64,000 nucleotides of DNA from Microcella pacifica (GTDB lineage Bacteria; Actinomycetota; Actinomycetes; Actinomycetales; Microbacteriaceae): assembly GCF_009371975.2 (NCBI RefSeq), contig NZ_VIKT02000001.1, forward strand, positions 156,918 to 220,917, given 5' to 3'. The notes beneath the pieces are model-generated. The model was not told the DNA's origin and ran no database searches. It worked only from the letters and a program-made list of their open reading frames with translations. Below are positions 47,328-55,753 of this stretch, piece by piece. Numbering within the stretch: the stretch's first letter is position 1; the number at the start of each line of letters is the position of its first letter. Both the position numbers and the translations under genes were made by a program.

Positions 47328-49178
47328 ATGAGCGCCGACTCCCCCTCCCCCGCCTTCACCCCGGCGCCCGCCGACCGCACGCGCCCCGAGCTGCGGGGAA
47401 CGTTCGGCATGGCGGCGAGCACGCACTGGCTCGCCACGGCCACCGCGCAGTCGGTGCTCGAGCGGGGCGGCACCGCCGTCGACGCCGCCGTGGCTGCGGC
47501 GTTCGTGCTGCACGTGGTCGAGCCGCACCTCAACGGGCCGGGCGGGGATCTCACGGCGCTCGTCGCACCCGCGGGCGAGCATCCCTTCGTTCTCGCAGGG
47601 CAGGGCGCCGCGCCGGCCGCCGCGACCATCGAGCACTACCGCTCGCTGGGGCTCGACGAGGTTCCCGGTGCCGGCCCGCTCGCCGCCGCCGTGCCCGGCT
47701 CGGTTGTCGCGTGGCTTCACCTGCTCGAGACGCGCGGCACCTGGGAGCTGGCCGACGTGCTCGCCCCCGCTCTCGGCTACGCGCGCGACGGGCACCCCGT
47801 GCACGAGAACGTGGTGCGCGTGATCACCGCGGTGGCGCCGCTGTTCGAGGAGCATTGGCCGACCTCGGCTGCGCAGTGGATGCCCGGCGGCACGGCTCCC
47901 GCACCCGGCGACATGATCACCAACGAGCCGTGGGCCGCGGTGCTCGCGCGCCTCATGGGCGCGGGCGAGGCGCCTTCGTCGAGTGCGGGCAGCAGCCGCG
48001 AGTCGCGCGTGCGCGCCGCGATCGACTGGTGGAACCGCGAGGTGGGCTCGGCCGTCGAGGAGTTCGTGCGCGAGCCCGTGCAGCACTCCCTCGGCGGCGC
48101 GCTGCCCGGCGTGCTCACCGCGGCGGATCTCGCCGCGTACGCGCCCGCCGAGGAGGAGCCCGTCGCGTTGAGCTTCCGCGGCGTCGACGTGGTCAAGGCC
48201 GGCCCGTGGAGCCAGGGGCCCGTGCTGCTGCAGGCGCTCGCGATCCTCGAGGCGCGCGCCGCGACATCGCCGCACGGCGATGCCGTGCTCGACCCGTCGA
48301 CGGCGCTCGGCGTGCACACCATCACCGAGGCGCTCAAGCTCGCCCTCGCCGACCGCGACGCCTGGTACGGCGACCCCGCCCACGCCGAGGTGCCGCTCGC
48401 CGAGCTGCTGAGCGCGTCCTACGCGGCCGAGCGCGCTGCCGCGATCAGCGAGAACGCGTCGCGCGAGGTGCGCCCCGGCCGCCCCGGCGGCCGCTCGCCG
48501 TGGATGCCGCCCGTGCGCTCAGCCGGCGAGACTGCGGCCGATCCCCTGCCGGGCTCGGGCGAGCCGACGCTCGACCGCGCGGGGCGCCAGCGCGGCGACA
48601 CGTGCCACCTCGACGTGGTCGACCGGCACGGCACGATGATCTCGGTGACGCCCTCGGGCGGCTGGCTGCAGTCGTCGCCCACGATTCCGGGTCTCGGCTT
48701 CTGCCTGGGCACGCGCCTGCAGATGGCGTGGCTCGACGAGGATGCTCCGTCTCGGCTTGCGCCGGGCATCCGGCCGCGCAGCACGCTGTCGCCGACCATG
48801 CTCGTGCGCGACGGGCGCGTGATCGAAGCGCTCGGCACCCCGGGCGGTGACCAGCAGGACCAGTGGCAGCTGCTCTACCTTCTGCGCCGGCTCGTGGGAG
48901 GCTACGAGCCGCAGCAGGCCATCGACGCGCCCATGTTCCACACCGATGCGATGGTCTCGTCGTTCGAGCCGCGCACGGTGCAGCCGGCGTCGCTCACGGT
49001 CGAGTCGCGGCTGGGGGATTCAGTGATCGAGGAACTGCGGGCGCGCGGCCACGAGGTGACGGTCATGGGGCCGTGGAGCCTCGGCCGCCTGAGCTGCGTG
49101 GGTGTCGACCCCGAGCGCGGCTGCTTCTACGCGGCGGCGAACTCGCGCGGGGCGCAGGGGTACGCCGCCGGGCGCTGA
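47328..49178 (+). CDS. Gamma-glutamyltransferase-family protein
   Basis: A 616-residue Ntn-hydrolase of the gamma-glutamyltranspeptidase family. The catalytic Thr that becomes the small-subunit N-terminus is probably in RGDTCHLDVVDRHG (the usual TTHxxVxD appears as TCHLDVVD). Other motifs are GGTAVDAAVAAAF near the start and GTPGGDQQDQWQ near residue 505. No signal peptide is evident, so the protein may be cytoplasmic, as in GGT-like acylases. The substrate is unproven. Confidence 0.87.
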   Translation: MSADSPSPAFTPAPADRTRPELRGTFGMAASTHWLATATAQSVLERGGTAVDAAVAAAFVLHVVEPHLNGPGGDLTALVAPAGEHPFVLAGQGAAPAAATIEHYRSLGLDEVPGAGPLAAAVPGSVVAWLHLLETRGTWELADVLAPALGYARDGHPVHENVVRVITAVAPLFEEHWPTSAAQWMPGGTAPAPGDMITNEPWAAVLARLMGAGEAPSSSAGSSRESRVRAAIDWWNREVGSAVEEFVREPVQHSLGGALPGVLTAADLAAYAPAEEEPVALSFRGVDVVKAGPWSQGPVLLQALAILEARAATSPHGDAVLDPSTALGVHTITEALKLALADRDAWYGDPAHAEVPLAELLSASYAAERAAAISENASREVRPGRPGGRSPWMPPVRSAGETAADPLPGSGEPTLDRAGRQRGDTCHLDVVDRHGTMISVTPSGGWLQSSPTIPGLGFCLGTRLQMAWLDEDAPSRLAPGIRPRSTLSPTMLVRDGRVIEALGTPGGDQQDQWQLLYLLRRLVGGYEPQQAIDAPMFHTDAMVSSFEPRTVQPASLTVESRLGDSVIEELRARGHEVTVMGPWSLGRLSCVGVDPERGCFYAAANSRGAQGYAAGR

Positions 49179-49215
49179 GACACACCGCGCGGGGCGACCC
49201 ACCCGACCTGGAACG

Positions 49216-49260
49216 ACTCGCCCGTTCCGGAACCGGTGAAGCGTTCCCGAACGGGCGAGT
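49216..49260. terminator. Hairpin terminator between convergent genes
   Basis: ACTCGCCCGTTC (49216-49227) and GAACGGGCGAGT (49249-49260) pair perfectly, and GGAA/TTCC extend the stem inside. It lies between the gamma-glutamyltransferase gene and the phosphoesterase gene and can act on both. Confidence 0.75.
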
Positions 49261-49297
49261 TCGGCGCTGCACGCGGAGGAGCGTCCCGCCGAGCAAC

Positions 49298-49810
49298 TCA
49301 GCGCGGGGTCGGCACGAGGGTCACGTCGTGCAGAGCGCCGTCGGCGACGTGGGCGGTCATGACCGTGCCGACGGGCTGGCGCCGCCGGTCAGTCGGCGAG
49401 CCCGGGTTGAGGAGGCGCACGCCGCCGGGAGTCGTCGAATCCCAGGGGATGTGGGAGTGGCCGAAGACGAGGACGTCGGCGGGAGCATCCGAATCGGGAC
49501 CGAACAGGGCGTCGCACCGGCGCTCGCGACCCGCTGCGGCGCCTGTCTCGTGGATGACCGCGATACGCACGCCCTCGACCTCGACGCGGGCAACCTCGCC
49601 GAGCCGGTCGTGCAGCTCGGGGCCGTCGTTGTTGCCCGCAACGCCGACGAGGCGTGCCGCGCGCGACTCGAGTGCGTCGAGCGTCGCGACGTCGACCCAG
49701 TCGCCCGCGTGGATGACGAGGTCTGCCTCGTCGACGAGGCGCCACACCTGCGGCTGCAGGGCCTTCGCCCGCACGGGCAGGTGCGTATCGCTGAGAAGGA
49801 GGATCCTCAC
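49298..49810 (-). CDS. YfcE/MJ0936-family metallophosphoesterase
   Basis: A 170-residue calcineurin-like phosphodiesterase. The metal motifs appear in order: LSDTHLP, HAGDWVD, GNNDG and FGHSHIPW. Members hydrolyse small phosphodiesters. Of a longer in-frame opening only this part has homology, so the start is taken as the GTG at 49810. That GTG overlaps the stop of the luciferase-like gene (GTGA), so the two are coupled. Confidence 0.88.
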   Translation of the reverse strand: MRILLLSDTHLPVRAKALQPQVWRLVDEADLVIHAGDWVDVATLDALESRAARLVGVAGNNDGPELHDRLGEVARVEVEGVRIAVIHETGAAAGRERRCDALFGPDSDAPADVLVFGHSHIPWDSTTPGGVRLLNPGSPTDRRRQPVGTVMTAHVADGALHDVTLVPTPR

Positions 49811-50844
49811 GCGAGCGAGGGTACGACCTCGGCGTCCACGATGGGCATGATGTCGCGCTTGATGGACTCGAGGATGCGGGCATTGAACTCCGGCCCGAGC
49901 TGGTTCGGCACGGTCACGAGCAGCGTGTCGGCGGCCTGCACGGCGGCGTCCTGCGCGAGCTCCGCGGCAATCGCGTCGGGTGCTCCGATGTAGGAGCGGC
50001 CGAAGCGCGAGCGCGCACCGTCGAGAATGCCCACCTGGTCGCGCTGGGCGCCCTGCGCCTGCACGCCGAAGTAGTACTGCGTCTCCTCGTCGATGATCGG
50101 CAGGATGCTCCGACTCACCGACACCCGCGGCGTGCGAGCGTGCCCCGCCGACGCCCATGCCTCGCGGTACATCGCGATTTGCTCCGCCTGCAGCTCGTCG
50201 AACGGAGCCCCGGTGTCCTCCGTGAGCAGCGTCGAACTCATGAGGTTCATGCCCTGCTCGGCCGTCCACACGGCGGTCGCGCGCGTGCCCGCGCCCCACC
50301 AGATGCGGTCGCTCAGGCCCGGCGCATGCGGCTGGATCGGCTGCATCGCCGTCGTGCCCGTCATGTGCGGGTTCGCGGGCGCGAAGCCCTCCCCGGCGAT
50401 CGCGCGGCGGAAGATGTCGGTGTGGCGCCGCGCCATGTCGGCGTCGCTCTCGCCCTCGGCGGGCTTGAAGCCGAATGCGCGCCAGCCGTCGACGACCGTC
50501 TCGGGTGACCCCCGGCTGATGCCGAGCTGCAGTCGGCCGCTCGCAATGAGGTCGGCCTGTGCGGCGAGCTCCGCCATCGCGAGGGGGTTCTCGTAGCGCA
50601 TGTCAATGACGCCCGTGCCGAGCTCGATGCGGCTCGTGCGCGCACCCGCGGCGGCCAGCAAGGGCCACGGCGAGGCGTGCTGGCGGGCGAAGTGGTGCAC
50701 GCGGAAGTACGCGCCGTCGACGCCGACCTCCTCGGCGGCGACCGCGAGCTCGATCGCCTGCTGCAGCACTTCGGCGCCTGTGCGCGTGCGCGAGCCGGGG
50801 ACGTCCTGCCAGTGTCCGAAGGAGAGGAATCCGAGCTTCGTCAT
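49807..50844 (-). CDS. LLM-class flavin-dependent oxidoreductase
   Basis: A 345-residue bacterial luciferase-like monooxygenase of the FMN-dependent group: GFLSFGHW at the N-terminus, VGVDGAYFRVHHFARQ, and the binding region GRLQLGISRGSPETVVDG. The substrate is unknown. The ATG at 50844 starts the homologous part; a longer opening adds 20 unlikely residues. It is the first gene of a pair with the metallophosphoesterase. Confidence 0.9.
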   Translation of the reverse strand: MTKLGFLSFGHWQDVPGSRTRTGAEVLQQAIELAVAAEEVGVDGAYFRVHHFARQHASPWPLLAAAGARTSRIELGTGVIDMRYENPLAMAELAAQADLIASGRLQLGISRGSPETVVDGWRAFGFKPAEGESDADMARRHTDIFRRAIAGEGFAPANPHMTGTTAMQPIQPHAPGLSDRIWWGAGTRATAVWTAEQGMNLMSSTLLTEDTGAPFDELQAEQIAMYREAWASAGHARTPRVSVSRSILPIIDEETQYYFGVQAQGAQRDQVGILDGARSRFGRSYIGAPDAIAAELAQDAAVQAADTLLVTVPNQLGPEFNARILESIKRDIMPIVDAEVVPSLA

Positions 50845-50872
50845 GCTGGAGTCAATGCGTTCGTATGCAGAA

Positions 50873-51835
50873 CTATTCCCGGCGCGCGGGGTCGGCGGGA
50901 GCATCCGGGTCAGGCTTCTCCGGGTCGAGCGGCTCCGGCAGAGCGGGAACGCCCGGTTCGTGATCCCTTCCCGGCCGCGTCGTCAGGTACACGCCGGCGA
51001 GCACGACCGCGCCGCCGACGACCTGGCCGATCGTGAGGACGTCGCCGAACGCGAGTGCGATGACCGCCGTGAACACCGGCAAGAGGTTGAGGAACACGCC
51101 CGTCTTCGACGCGCCGAGGGTGCCGACCGCGATGTTCCAGAACAGGTAGGCGAGGGCGGAGGGGAAGACCATGATCCAGACGAGGCCCCACCACGCCCCA
51201 GCGCTCGGCCCGGCCTCGATGCCGGGCGCCCCGAGCACGGCGACGACGGGAACGAGCATGACCGCGCTCATGGCCGCCTGGATCGTCGTCGCCGTGATCG
51301 GCGGAGTCGTCAGGCGGCGGCTCGTGATGACGTAGGCCGTCCACACGCTGATCGCGCCGAGCATGAGCAGGTCGCCGGGCGAGAAGCCGATGCCTTCGCT
51401 GAGGCCCTGCCCCGTGAGGATGACGATCAGCACACCCGCGAACGACACGACGATGCCGACGACGCCGGGTCGTCGGATGCGCTCGTGCAGCACGATGACC
51501 GCCGCGATCGCGATGACCGCCGGGTTGAGCGCCGTGATGACGCTCGCCGTCACCGGCGAGGTCGACTCGAGCGCCGAGTAGAGGAAGAGTGTGTAGAACA
51601 CCATGCCGAGCAGTGCCTGCACGAGGTGCAGGCGCCACTCGCGCAGAGCATCCCGCCACCGGGGCTTCTCCAGCCACCACGCCACGACGACGAGGATCGG
51701 CAGCGCGCCCACCCAGCGCAGCCATGTCAGTTCGAGCGGCGAGAACTCGGCGACCACCCGGTCGGCGACGACGAAGTTGCTCGCCCAGAACAACTGGGCG
51801 AGCACGGCGGGGCTGAAGCGGCGGAGGGCGTTCAC
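50873..51835 (-). CDS. EamA-family DMT transporter
   Basis: A 320-residue drug/metabolite transporter with ten helices in two EamA halves. WASNFVVADRVVAEFSPLELTWLR opens the first half and the second ends with VVLAGVYLTTRPGR. The C-terminal tail is charged and proline-rich. The substrate is unknown. GTG start with TAGCCT six bases upstream. Confidence 0.88.
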   Translation of the reverse strand: MNALRRFSPAVLAQLFWASNFVVADRVVAEFSPLELTWLRWVGALPILVVVAWWLEKPRWRDALREWRLHLVQALLGMVFYTLFLYSALESTSPVTASVITALNPAVIAIAAVIVLHERIRRPGVVGIVVSFAGVLIVILTGQGLSEGIGFSPGDLLMLGAISVWTAYVITSRRLTTPPITATTIQAAMSAVMLVPVVAVLGAPGIEAGPSAGAWWGLVWIMVFPSALAYLFWNIAVGTLGASKTGVFLNLLPVFTAVIALAFGDVLTIGQVVGGAVVLAGVYLTTRPGRDHEPGVPALPEPLDPEKPDPDAPADPARRE

Positions 51836-51841
51836 GGTCTC

Positions 51842-51847
51842 AGGCTA
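51842..51847 (-). promoter_or_regulatory. -10 box for the EamA gene
   Basis: TAGCCT six bases before the GTG at 51835. Confidence 0.5.
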
Positions 51848-51902
51848 GGGCCGCGCGGCGCGCCCGGAGCACGCGGTCGGGGGCGCATGCGAGCATCGGA
51901 GC

Positions 51903-52517
51903 GTGCCCCTGAACTTCACCGCCATCGACTTCGAGACCGCCAACAATGCTGCGGCCTCCGCGTGCTCGGTGGGGCTCGTGAAGGTGCGCGACGGTCGCGT
52001 GGTCGACAAGGCGGGCTGGCTAATCCGCCCGCCGCTCGGCTTCGACCACGTGCTCGAGTGGAACACGCGCATCCACGGCATCACCGCCGCCGACATCGTC
52101 GACGCGCCTCTGTGGTGCGATCAGGTGGATGCCCTGCTCGACTTCGTCGACGGCGACGTTCTCACCGCCCACAACGCGGGGTTCGACATGGGGGTGCTGC
52201 GCGCCGCCTGCGAGGCGAGCCGGCTCGAGACGCCCGACCTGCGCTACCTGTGCAGCCTGCGGGTCGCGCGCAAGACCTACCACCTCGACTCCTACAAGCT
52301 GCCCGTCGCGGCGATGGCGGCGGGCTTCGAGGACTTCGCCCACCACGACGCGCTCGCCGACGCCGAAGCGTGCGCCGCCATCATCGTCCATGCGGCGAAG
52401 CGCCACGACGTCTCCACGATGGAGGACCTCGCGCGCATCACGGGCGGCGGGCTCGGCCTCATCGGTCCGGCGGCCGAGGCGGCCGCGGCTGACCGACGCC
52501 CGGCCGTGCTCGGCTAG
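51903..52517 (+). CDS. DnaQ-like 3'-5' exonuclease (DEDDh)
   Basis: A 204-residue exonuclease domain. Exo I is AIDFETAN (Asp9, Glu11), Exo II HNAGFDMGVL, Exo III HHDALADAEAC with the H of DEDDh five residues before the Asp. This is the fold of the DNA polymerase III proofreading subunit and of stand-alone exonucleases. Without a polymerase neighbour the substrate is open. GTG start with GAGCAT six bases upstream. Confidence 0.88.
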   Translation: MPLNFTAIDFETANNAAASACSVGLVKVRDGRVVDKAGWLIRPPLGFDHVLEWNTRIHGITAADIVDAPLWCDQVDALLDFVDGDVLTAHNAGFDMGVLRAACEASRLETPDLRYLCSLRVARKTYHLDSYKLPVAAMAAGFEDFAHHDALADAEACAAIIVHAAKRHDVSTMEDLARITGGGLGLIGPAAEAAAADRRPAVLG

Positions 52518-52547
52518 GCCGAGTCGCTCCGGCCCGAGCGACGCGGT

Positions 52548-53099
52548 TCAGCCCTTGCGCACCGTCGCGGTCACGGGCGTCGCGTTCGCGAACAGGTCGA
52601 GCACCGGGCAGTGCGCGTCGACAGCCTCGCGCAAGTGCTCGTAGCGCTCCTGCGACTCGGGGCCGGTGATCGTGATCGCGAGCCGCACGTCGCTGAAGCC
52701 GGCCCGCACGCCCTCGTCGATGCCGAACAGGCGGCGCGCATCCAGATCGCCTTCCGCGTCGATCGTGATGTCGTCGACCTGGATGCCCAGCGCCTGCGCG
52801 TACAGGCGGTAGACGACGACCTGGCACGAGATGAGAGCGCCGAGCGCGAACTCGACGGGGCTCGGAGCGACATCGTCGCCCGCGAGCGCGGCCGGCTCGT
52901 CGACGACGAACGCGTGCTTGCCGGCGCGGATCGTCGTCGCGACCGAGCCCTCGCCGACGCCCGAGACGCGGTAGGTGAGCTGGGCGGAGGTCGCGTCTGC
53001 GGCAATGCGATCGCCCCAGGCGGCGCCCGCCTCGGTGAGCCGCGCGGCCCGCTCGTCGGCGGTGGACGTGGGGACGGAGGGTGCGGTGAGAAGAGTCAT
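52548..53099 (-). CDS. OsmC-family peroxiredoxin-like protein
   Basis: A 183-residue OsmC/Ohr fold protein. A first redox cysteine lies in ALGALISCQVVVYR and a second in REAVDAHCPVLDLF, the pair that reduces organic hydroperoxides. The ATG at 53099 has TAGCGT seven bases upstream. Longer openings add unlikely sequence. Confidence 0.88.
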   Translation of the reverse strand: MTLLTAPSVPTSTADERAARLTEAGAAWGDRIAADATSAQLTYRVSGVGEGSVATTIRAGKHAFVVDEPAALAGDDVAPSPVEFALGALISCQVVVYRLYAQALGIQVDDITIDAEGDLDARRLFGIDEGVRAGFSDVRLAITITGPESQERYEHLREAVDAHCPVLDLFANATPVTATVRKG

Positions 53100-53106
53100 G
53101 CGGGCG

Positions 53107-53112
53107 ACGCTA
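53107..53112 (-). promoter_or_regulatory. -10 box for the OsmC gene
   Basis: TAGCGT seven bases before the ATG at 53099. Confidence 0.45.
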
Positions 53113-53200
53113 GGCGGGATGCCCGGCGCGCGTCGAGGGCGGCCGTCACGCACCGCAACACGACGTCACGCAGTGACGCGCGACGTCACACCCCGCAACA

Positions 53201-53228
53201 TGCGCCAGATCTGACGCGAAGTGGCGCA
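53201..53228. repeat. Palindromic repeat copy C
   Basis: TGCGCCAGATCTGACGC then TGGCGCA; the ends TGCGCCA/TGGCGCA are a perfect seven-base inverted repeat and the left part matches the family core. Confidence 0.7.
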
Positions 53229-53242
53229 TCCGGAGGAGGCGA

Positions 53243-53267
53243 GCGCCCCCTTGCGCCAGATCTGACA
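53243..53267. repeat. Palindromic repeat copy D (half element)
   Basis: GCGCCCCCTT followed by GCGCCAGATCTGA repeats the left arm and core of copy E 811 bases upstream of it. Confidence 0.7.
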
Positions 53268-53373
53268 CTGGTTGCGGCGCCACATCCCGGAAGCTGGGAG
53301 GCCACTCGCGCCGACGGGCTACCGTGGCGAGCGCTCGCGGCCCCCGAGTGCCGCGCGCGGAGAGGGGAGCGTG

Positions 53374-53901
53374 ATGTGGTTCGACTCGTGGGGAGACATA
53401 GCGCGGGTGCTGCTCGTGGGGAGTGCCGCGTATGCGACGCTCATCGTCGTACTGCGGCTGAGCGGCAAGCGCACGCTGAGCCAGCTCAACGCCTTCGACT
53501 TCGTCGTCACCGTCGCGATCGGCTCGACGCTCGCGACGATCCTGCTGAGCTCCGACGTGTCGTGGTCCGAGGGTCTCGCGGCCCTCGCCCTGCTCGTCGG
53601 CCTGCAGCTCGTCGTCGCGCTCGTGTCATCGCGGTGGCCGCGCACTCGCTCCGTCGTCTCTGCTCAGCCGGTCGTGCTCGTGCGCGACGGCGCACTCAGG
53701 CGCGACGCGATCGCCCGCAACCGGCTCACGGAGACCGAGGTCGAGCAGGCGGTGCGCTCGAGCGGCAGCGGGGACCTCGCGAGCATCGCCGCGATCGTAC
53801 TCAAGACCAACGGCACGCTCAGCGTCATCCCGCGCGAGAAGTACGGCGACGGCTCCGCGATGGGCAGCATGCGCGACCGCGACGCCGCCGACGAGACGTA
53901 G
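53374..53901 (+). CDS. DUF421/YetF-like membrane protein
   Basis: A 175-residue protein with three N-terminal membrane helices and a cytoplasmic beta domain. LRLSGKRTLSQLNAFDFVVTVAIGSTLA is the family signature, and LKTNGTLSVIPREKYGDGS closes the domain. Function is unknown. ATG 53374 follows GAGGGGAGC; a GTG one codon upstream is possible. Confidence 0.85.
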   Translation: MWFDSWGDIARVLLVGSAAYATLIVVLRLSGKRTLSQLNAFDFVVTVAIGSTLATILLSSDVSWSEGLAALALLVGLQLVVALVSSRWPRTRSVVSAQPVVLVRDGALRRDAIARNRLTETEVEQAVRSSGSGDLASIAAIVLKTNGTLSVIPREKYGDGSAMGSMRDRDAADET

Positions 53902-53970
53902 CCGCGCGCCCGCGCACGCGCCCGCGCCCACGCCCACGCCCGCGCACGCGCCCGCGCCCACGCCCGATCG
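53902..53970. repeat. Two-copy 30-base tandem repeat
   Basis: The 25 bases beginning CGCGCACGCGCCCGCG occur at 53911 and again at 53941, a 30-base period. It lies directly after the DUF421 stop. No gene is seen through 54144 apart from repeat copy E. Confidence 0.75.
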
Positions 53971-54053
53971 TCGCGCCCAAGTCCGCCCCACGTGCCCCGA
54001 GCCCGTTCTTCGTGCTCCCAGAATTGCCCCAAGAGGGCGGAACCGCGGGCGGC

Positions 54054-54093
54054 GAGTGCCCCTCTGCGCCAGATCTGGCGCGTAGGGGCGCTC
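54054..54093. repeat. Palindromic repeat copy E (full element)
   Basis: A 40-base imperfect palindrome with arms GAGTGCCCCT and AGGGGCGCTC around a GCGCCAGATCTGGCGC core. It lies before a GC-rich tract (54094-54144) and the mmsA stop. Confidence 0.85.
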
Positions 54094-54144
54094 GCGCAGC
54101 GCGCCGCGGAGCGGCGCGGAGCGGAGCGGAGCGCTGCGCGAGCG

Positions 54145-55647
54145 CTAGTTCTGCGGGAAGCCCAGGTTGATGCCGCCGTGCGAGGGGTCGAGCCAGCGCG
54201 AGGTGATCGCCTTCTCGCGCGTGAAGAACGGGATCGCCTGCGTGCCGTACGCCTTCGCGTCGCCGAAGAGCGAGTTCTTCCAGCCGCCGAACGAGTAGTA
54301 GCCGACCGGCACGGGGATGGGCACGTTGATGCCGATCATGCCCACGGTGACCTCGTTCTGGAAGCGCCGCGCGGCTCCGCCGTCGTTGGTGAAGATCGCC
54401 GTGCCGTTGCCGTACTGCGAGCCGTTGATGAGGGCGAGCCCCTCCTCGTACGTCTTGACGCGCACGACGGAGAGCACGGGGCCGAAGATCTCGTCGGTGT
54501 AGACGCGCGAGGTCGTGGGCACCTTGTCGACGAGGGTCGGGCCGAGCCAGAAGCCGTTCGCGTCGCCGTCGACCTCGATGCCGCGCCCGTCGACGACGAT
54601 CTCGGCGCCGTCCTCGGCGGCGACGTCGAGGTAGGAGGCGACCTTGTCGCGGTGCTCCTGCGTGATGAGCGGGCCCATGTCGCAGCTGCGCGTGCCGTCG
54701 CCGACCTTCAGGCCGCTCATGCGCGAGCGGATCTTGTCGATGAGCTCATCGGCGACGGGCTCGACGGCGACGACGACCGACACGGCCATGCAGCGCTCGC
54801 CGGCCGAGCCGAAGCCCGCGTTGACGGCGGAGTCGGCGACGAGGTCGAGGTCGGCGTCGGGCAGCACGAGCATGTGGTTCTTGGCGCCGCCGAGGGCCTG
54901 CACGCGCTTGCCGTTCTTGGAGGCGGTCTCGTAGATGTAGCGGGCGATCGGCGTCGACCCGACGAAGGAGATGCTGGCGATCTCGGGATGCTCGAGCAGA
55001 GCATCCACGGCCTCCTTGTCGCCGTTCACGACGTTGAGAACGCCGTCCGGCAGACCGCACTCCTTCATGACCTGCGCCATCCACAGCGACGCCGAGGGGT
55101 CCTTCTCGGAGGGCTTGAGCACGACCGTGTTGCCTGCGGCGATCGCGAGCGGGAAGAACCACAGCGGCACCATGGCGGGAAAGTTGAAGGGGCTGATGAT
55201 GCCGACGACGCCGAGAGGCTGCTTGAGCGAGTAGACGTCGACGCCGGTGGAGACGTTCTCGCTGTACTCGCCCTTGAGCAGCTGCGGGATCGAGCAGGCG
55301 AGCTCGACGATCTCGAGGCCGCGCGCGATCTCGCCGGCCGCGTCGCTGAGCACCTTGCCGTGCTCCTCGGTGAGGATCGCCGCGAGCTCGTCCTTGCGCG
55401 CGTTGAGCGCCTCGCGGAAGGCGAACATGATCTGCTGGCGCTTCGCGATCGACGTGCCAGCCCACCCGGGCTGCGCTACTGCGGCGACGGAGACGGCGTG
55501 GTCGACGTCGGCGGTCGAGGCGAGGGCGACCTCGCGGGCGACGGCGCCGCGAGCAGGGTTGTAGACCGGCGCGGTGCGCGTAGAGGTGCCGGCGAAGGCC
55601 TCGCCGCCGACCCAGTGCTGCACGAGCGAATTCTGGACATCGGTCAT
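54145..55647 (-). CDS. mmsA: CoA-acylating methylmalonate-semialdehyde dehydrogenase
   Basis: A 500-residue aldehyde dehydrogenase that converts malonate- or methylmalonate-semialdehyde to acetyl- or propionyl-CoA with NAD in valine, inositol or beta-alanine breakdown. The catalytic Cys286 is in SAGERCMAVSV. The NAD loop is FVGSTPIARY and the N-terminal ISPFNFPAMVPLWFFPLA is typical of this subfamily. GAAGGAG six bases before the ATG is a strong ribosome site. A LysR gene lies just upstream on the same strand. Confidence 0.92.
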   Translation of the reverse strand: MTDVQNSLVQHWVGGEAFAGTSTRTAPVYNPARGAVAREVALASTADVDHAVSVAAVAQPGWAGTSIAKRQQIMFAFREALNARKDELAAILTEEHGKVLSDAAGEIARGLEIVELACSIPQLLKGEYSENVSTGVDVYSLKQPLGVVGIISPFNFPAMVPLWFFPLAIAAGNTVVLKPSEKDPSASLWMAQVMKECGLPDGVLNVVNGDKEAVDALLEHPEIASISFVGSTPIARYIYETASKNGKRVQALGGAKNHMLVLPDADLDLVADSAVNAGFGSAGERCMAVSVVVAVEPVADELIDKIRSRMSGLKVGDGTRSCDMGPLITQEHRDKVASYLDVAAEDGAEIVVDGRGIEVDGDANGFWLGPTLVDKVPTTSRVYTDEIFGPVLSVVRVKTYEEGLALINGSQYGNGTAIFTNDGGAARRFQNEVTVGMIGINVPIPVPVGYYSFGGWKNSLFGDAKAYGTQAIPFFTREKAITSRWLDPSHGGINLGFPQN

Positions 55648-55690
55648 GGGGTGCTCCTTCACGCGGACGACGGTGGTCGACCCCAGTCTG

Positions 55691-55747
55691 CGCTCCCCAC
55701 GCTCTGCGATCAAGCACCGAAGTCGCACACGCTATCTGCGAAAACGC
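55691..55747. promoter_or_regulatory. Intergenic region with candidate LysR sites
   Basis: TGCG-AAAA-CGCA at about 55737-55748 is a short palindrome of T-N-A type, and a related TCGCACACGC copy stands before it. This is between mmsA and its LysR gene, where such a regulator would bind. Confidence 0.35.
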
Positions 55748-55753
55748 ACAGCA

